Part shown: piece after piece, positions 60,222 to 64,000 of the stretch
Layout: each line of letters starts with the position of its first letter
How positions within the stretch are numbered: the first letter of the stretch is position 1
Origin: Pasteurella sp049941595
Lineage (GTDB): Bacteria; Pseudomonadota; Gammaproteobacteria; Enterobacterales; Pasteurellaceae
Assembly (NCBI GenBank): GCA_049941595.1
Contig: JBNFNA010000002.1
Coordinates: 186,001-250,000, forward strand
Length of the DNA stretch: 64,000 bases
Direction: 5' to 3'
Notes under the pieces: generated by a model
Seen by the model: only the letters and a program-made list of their open reading frames with translations
The model's database searches: none
Told to the model about the DNA's origin: nothing
Position numbers and translations under genes: made by a program

Positions 60222-62054
60222 TTATTCCACAGTAACCGCTTTCGCTAAATTACGTGGCTGATCCACATCAGTGCCTTTAATTAAAGCAACGTGATAAGAC
60301 AATAATTGCATTGGCACGGTGTAGAAAATCGGTGCAACCAGTGGATTTACTGTTGGCATTGTGATGATCTTCATACCATCACTTTCTACAAAACCGGCTT
60401 CTTTATCTGCAAAGACATACAACTGACCGCCACGTGCACGCACTTCTTCAATATTCGACTTCACTTTTTCAAGCAAATCATTGGTTGGTGCAACAACGAT
60501 CACAGGCATATCTGCATCGATCAATGCTAAAGGCCCGTGTTTCAACTCACCAGCTGCATAAGCTTCCGCGTGAATATAAGAAATTTCTTTTAACTTCAAT
60601 GAAGCTTCCATTGCGATTGGATAATATTCTCCACGGCCTAAGAATAAGGCGTGATGTTTCTCCGCAAAGTCTTCCGCTAGACTTTCAATACTTGAGTCAA
60701 ATGCAAGCGCCTTTTCGATATCCGCTGGCAATGAATGTAATGCTTTAATAATTTCAGCTTCTTTTTCCGCCGAAATAGTGCCTTTTAATTTACCCAATGC
60801 AGTGACTAACATTAATAAGGTCACTAATTGGGTAGTAAATGCCTTGGTTGATGCTACACCAATTTCAACACCTGCACGGGTCATAAAGGCAAGATCAGAC
60901 TCACGCACAAGGGATGAACCCGCCACATTACAAATGGTCATTGCCCCCATATAGCCTTTTTCTTTGGCTAAACGCAATGCTGCAAGTGTATCTGCCGTTT
61001 CACCCGATTGTGAAAGTGTGATAAGTAAACTATTTGGACGGGTCACGAATTTACGGTAGCGAAATTCTGATGCAATTTCAACATCACAGCTTACGCCTGC
61101 TAGATCTTCAAACCAATAACGTGCCACCATACCTGCGTTGTATGAAGTACCACAAGCCACAATTTGAATATGCTCGACTCGTGAAAGTAATTCCTTTGCA
61201 CCGTTACCAATACTCTCCACCACCACAGAATTATGTAGAATTCGCCCTTCCATTGTGTTGATAAGTGCGGTCGGTTGTTCAAAAATTTCTTTTTGCATAA
61301 AGTGGCGGAATTTGCCTTTGTCTGCGGCATCATTCGACAAGTGAGAATCGAGAACTTCACGTTCCACTTTTTGCCCGTTCACATCATAAATATCAACAGA
61401 ACGACGTGTAATTTCAGCAATATCCCCTTCTTCAAGGAACATAAAGCGACGAGTAACACTTAATAGTGCCAATTGATCGGAAGCAAGGAAGTTTTCACCG
61501 ATACCTAAACCAATAACGAGTGGGCTACCTGAACGTGCTGCAACAAGGTGTTGAGGATTTTCACGATCCATCACCACCATACCATAAGCCCCTTTGAGCT
61601 GTTTTACGACTTTTTGTACGGCTTCTAATAAGTTGCTCGCTGTACGCATCTCCCATTCCACTAAATGGGCAATCACTTCAGTATCGGTTTGAGATAAAAA
61701 GACATAGCCTTTGGCTTGTAACTCTGAACGAAGTTCTTCGTAATTTTCAATAATACCATTGTGAACAACGGCAAAATTACCTGAAGTATGAGGATGTGCA
61801 TTATCTTCAGAAGGCTGACCGTGTGTCGCCCAACGCGTGTGGGCAATCCCCGTTCCGCCAATTAATGGTTTCTCCATAACGGCATCATCCAACGCTTTTA
61901 CTTTCCCTAAACAACGAATTCGTTGTAATTCTTGCTGGTCATTCACAACAGCTACACCTGCTGAGTCATAACCACGGTACTCTAAACGATGTAAGCCATT
62001 AATCAAAATTTCAGCAACATCACGCTGTGCAACAGCACCAACAATACCACACAT
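60222..62054 (-). CDS. glmS: Glutamine-fructose-6-phosphate aminotransferase
   Basis: Makes glucosamine-6-phosphate for peptidoglycan and LPS. The 610 residues begin MCGIVGAVAQRDV, so the catalytic Cys follows Met removal. The glutaminase half shows HTRWATHGQPSEDNAHPH, and two SIS domains carry the sugar-phosphate site (ACGTSYNAGMVARYW, SQSGETADTLAAL, AEAYAAGELKHGPLALID) and the C-terminal end NLAKAVTVE. No glmU lies next to it, and I see no convincing riboswitch upstream. An uptake signal is at 61263-61271. Confidence 0.98.
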   Translation of the reverse strand: MCGIVGAVAQRDVAEILINGLHRLEYRGYDSAGVAVVNDQQELQRIRCLGKVKALDDAVMEKPLIGGTGIAHTRWATHGQPSEDNAHPHTSGNFAVVHNGIIENYEELRSELQAKGYVFLSQTDTEVIAHLVEWEMRTASNLLEAVQKVVKQLKGAYGMVVMDRENPQHLVAARSGSPLVIGLGIGENFLASDQLALLSVTRRFMFLEEGDIAEITRRSVDIYDVNGQKVEREVLDSHLSNDAADKGKFRHFMQKEIFEQPTALINTMEGRILHNSVVVESIGNGAKELLSRVEHIQIVACGTSYNAGMVARYWFEDLAGVSCDVEIASEFRYRKFVTRPNSLLITLSQSGETADTLAALRLAKEKGYMGAMTICNVAGSSLVRESDLAFMTRAGVEIGVASTKAFTTQLVTLLMLVTALGKLKGTISAEKEAEIIKALHSLPADIEKALAFDSSIESLAEDFAEKHHALFLGRGEYYPIAMEASLKLKEISYIHAEAYAAGELKHGPLALIDADMPVIVVAPTNDLLEKVKSNIEEVRARGGQLYVFADKEAGFVESDGMKIITMPTVNPLVAPIFYTVPMQLLSYHVALIKGTDVDQPRNLAKAVTVE

Positions 62055-62216
62055 AAACGTTCCTTTTTTAAAAAGTAATGGAAAATTGACCGCTCTTTTT
62101 CTCTTTAGTACTGCTTAAAGAAAGTAAAGGGCATCAGAAAAAAAATAATTGCAAAATATTATAGATGTGAACGGAGGAATGTAAACAAAAAATTCATTTG
62201 GAGTATAAATAGAAAA

Positions 62217-62245
62217 TAAAAAGCCCCGTTTTAGTACGGAGCTTT
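62217..62245 (-). terminator. Terminator after hupA
   Basis: AAAGCCCCGT / ACGGAGCTTT forms a 10-bp stem with one C:A mismatch, in an A/T-rich setting between hupA and glmS. Confidence 0.7.
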
Positions 62246-62267
62246 AGATATCTTTTATCTATAAAAA

Positions 62268-62540
62268 TTATTTTACTGCGTCTTTTAATGCTTTGCCCGC
62301 AACGAATGCTGGAACTTTAGATGCTGCAATTTTGATCTCTGCACCAGTTTGTGGGTTACGACCAGTACGCGCTTTACGCTCATTCACTTTGAATGTACCA
62401 AAACCAATTAATTGTACAGATTCACCAGCTTTTAAACTACCAGAGATAGCTTCTAAAGTTGCTTCTAAAGCAGCTTTAGCTTGTTTTTTATTTAATTCAG
62501 CTGCACTAGCGATTGCATCGATTAAATCCGTTTTATTCAT
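62268..62540 (-). CDS. hupA: DNA-binding protein HU-alpha
   Basis: A 90-residue nucleoid protein (MNKTDLIDAIASAAELNKKQ, GFGTFKVNERKARTGRNPQT) with the beta-arm Pro of RNPQTG that intercalates DNA. Downstream of the DUF416 gene, the E. coli hemE-nfi-yjaG-hupA neighbourhood with nfi missing here. Its upstream region (62541-62690) is A/T-rich. Confidence 0.97.
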   Translation of the reverse strand: MNKTDLIDAIASAAELNKKQAKAALEATLEAISGSLKAGESVQLIGFGTFKVNERKARTGRNPQTGAEIKIAASKVPAFVAGKALKDAVK

Positions 62541-62690
62541 AAATTAATACCTTCTACTTTATTCAAAATATGTGGAAGAACACTATGTGTTTCCGATAAA
62601 TGCCGTTACTGTAATAACAGTAACGCCAAGCTTAATCTAACTTTGCGATAAAAAAAAGAAAGATTTTTTAAAATTGCTATAAATATCACA

Positions 62691-63281
62691 TTATTGCTCA
62701 AATTCTATACCAATATTTGAAACTTTCGCCTCTCTAAGCTCAGTTTTTAGGCTTAAAATCACCTCGACATCGCGTTCTTCACGGTCCTTAAGAGTGCGGT
62801 AAATCAGCCACTGTACATCTAATTCTTGCTGAATTTCCTCACTTTCTTTCAGCTCTTTTTCGGATAATTCGTGTTCTGATTGTGCTTCTAAAAAAGTCGC
62901 TACAGTTTGTAATGACAATTGGCTCATTTTGACAGCTTGCTCGGCGCTAGAGCCTGCAATAATAGTGTGTAAAAGCTCTGATAATGCCTCACAAGCATCA
63001 ACCGCTGGCAACACACCATAAAACTGGTATTCATTCACATCAGGAATGATGTCTTCTAATTTTTCCAACTGGCCTTCAAAATTAATTTTTGCGCCTTTAA
63101 CCGTCAAATACTCCCAGACTAAATTCAAAATATTTTGATAAGTTTTGGCGGCTTGCTCTTGCTCTGTCACCTGACAAAACAATTGAAAATTAGGTAGCAT
63201 TCGCTCGCATAAGCAAGCCATAAAAGTCAGGTGCTGCCAAGTTTCAAAATTTTCTAATCGTTTATGGATTGGATTTCGCAT
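62691..63281 (-). CDS. yjaG: DUF416 family protein (YjaG)
   Basis: A 196-residue soluble helical protein (MRNPIHKRLENFETWQHLTF, FMACLCERMLPNFQLF) of the DUF416 family, which is found beside hupA in E. coli and H. influenzae. Function unknown. It lies between hemE and hupA on the same strand, 13 bases from hemE, so it is part of that operon. Confidence 0.9.
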   Translation of the reverse strand: MRNPIHKRLENFETWQHLTFMACLCERMLPNFQLFCQVTEQEQAAKTYQNILNLVWEYLTVKGAKINFEGQLEKLEDIIPDVNEYQFYGVLPAVDACEALSELLHTIIAGSSAEQAVKMSQLSLQTVATFLEAQSEHELSEKELKESEEIQQELDVQWLIYRTLKDREERDVEVILSLKTELREAKVSNIGIEFEQ

Positions 63282-63294
63282 AATTTACTGCTCT

Positions 63295-64000
63295 TTATTT
63301 ATGATATTGTTTGGAATATTGATGGATTGCATCCACAAAAACTTTTGGACTATTTTCTGGTACATCTTGATGAATACCGTGACCTAAATTAAATACGTGT
63401 CCACTGCCTTGACCAAAATTCACTAAAATTGACCGCACTTCTTGCTCAATACGTTCAGGTGAAGCATATAATACGGAAGGATCCATATTGCCTTGTAAAG
63501 CCACTTTATGCCCCACACGCGCTTTGGCATCTGCAAGATTGACCGTCCAATCAAGCCCTAATGCATCACAACCTGTTTCTGCCATTGCTTCTAACCACAA
63601 GCCACCACCTTTAGTAAATAACGTGACAGGCACTTTTCTGCCTTCATTTTCACGCATAAGACCGTCTACAATTTTATGCATATATTTCAATGAAAAATCT
63701 AAATACTCACGATGTCCAAGCACGCCACCCCAAGTATCAAAAATCATCACTGACTGCGCACCCGCTTTTATTTGTGCATTGAGATATAAGGTCACGGAGT
63801 CCGCTAGCTTATCTAATAATTGATGAAGCAATTGCGGTTCTGCATACAGCATTTTTTTAATTTTGGTGAAGGCTTTGCTACTGCCTCCTTCCACCATATA
63901 AGTCGCTAATGTCCAAGGGCTACCAGAAAATCCAATTAACGGTACTTCGCCTTTTAACTCACGACGAATCATACGCACTGCATTCATCACATACTGCAAT
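63295..64000 (-). CDS. hemE: Uroporphyrinogen decarboxylase, 3' part
   Basis: Converts uroporphyrinogen III to coproporphyrinogen III in haem synthesis. About 234 C-terminal residues are present; the 5' end lies beyond the window. GFSGSPWTLATYMVEGGSSK, IFDTWGGVLGHREYLDFSLK, LQGNMDPSVLYASPERIEQE and FNLGHGIHQDVPENSPK are characteristic of the family. An uptake signal is at 63432-63440. Confidence 0.97.
   Translation of the reverse strand, partial: LQYVMNAVRMIRRELKGEVPLIGFSGSPWTLATYMVEGGSSKAFTKIKKMLYAEPQLLHQLLDKLADSVTLYLNAQIKAGAQSVMIFDTWGGVLGHREYLDFSLKYMHKIVDGLMRENEGRKVPVTLFTKGGGLWLEAMAETGCDALGLDWTVNLADAKARVGHKVALQGNMDPSVLYASPERIEQEVRSILVNFGQGSGHVFNLGHGIHQDVPENSPKVFVDAIHQYSKQYHK

Noticed and set aside
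1..64000. CRISPR arrays, IS elements or rRNA operons
   Set aside because: No regularly spaced repeats, transposase genes or rRNA sequence seen anywhere in the window.

Overview
This window comes from a member of the Pasteurellaceae, most likely Haemophilus in the broad sense (H. parainfluenzae or a close relative; the species is a guess). The evidence is the Haemophilus-type DNA uptake signal AAGTGCGGT, of which I count at least 35 exact copies by eye on the two strands, the ComA-E competence operon, and close similarity of many proteins to remembered H. influenzae sequences. The order mrcA / comABCDE-aroK-aroB-dam matches E. coli mrcA / hofMNOPQ-aroK-aroB-(damX)-dam, not the arrangement I remember for H. 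influenzae Rd, where comF follows comE.

Bases 1-27275 are chromosomal core: a decayed gene remnant, then leuS-lptE-holA, a small secreted protein, mutT, secA with its arrest-peptide regulator secM, a DciA-like gene, dam-aroB-aroK, the competence operon comEDCBA divergent from mrcA, rlmJ, gor, tdk, tsaD and the macromolecular-synthesis operon rpsU-dnaG-rpoD. A tRNA with a CAT anticodon (most like tRNA-Ile2) follows at 27276-27352.

Bases 27330-42319 are a 15-kb mobile island inserted in the 3' end of that tRNA, bounded by a 16-bp repeat of the tRNA end. It carries a P4-type integrase, AlpA, a P4-type helicase/replication protein, small regulators, two or three cargo genes, and an HK97-type head and packaging module (major capsid, prohead protease, portal, connector, head closure, HNH, small and large terminase) plus a gpU-like tail terminator. 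There is no tail tube, tape measure, fibre or lysis gene. This is the architecture of a capsid-forming phage-inducible chromosomal island (cf-PICI), a satellite that makes its own heads and borrows a helper's tail. The island also shows iteron-like repeats flanking an AT-rich stretch (candidate origin), paired integrase arm-site modules at both ends, a palindrome-rich gap between HNH and terS (candidate cos), and apparent frameshifts in the capsid gene and in one cargo gene.

Bases 42560-64000 return to the chromosome: tRNA-Ser(TGA), rne, rluC, cobB, brnQ, pyrG, eno, ruvX-yqgE-rsmE, a broken pirin gene, recO-rlmD-relA-dgkA, glmS, hupA, a DUF416 gene and the 3' part of hemE, which runs off the window. 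Many intergenic hairpins are bidirectional terminators, some built from inverted uptake-signal pairs.
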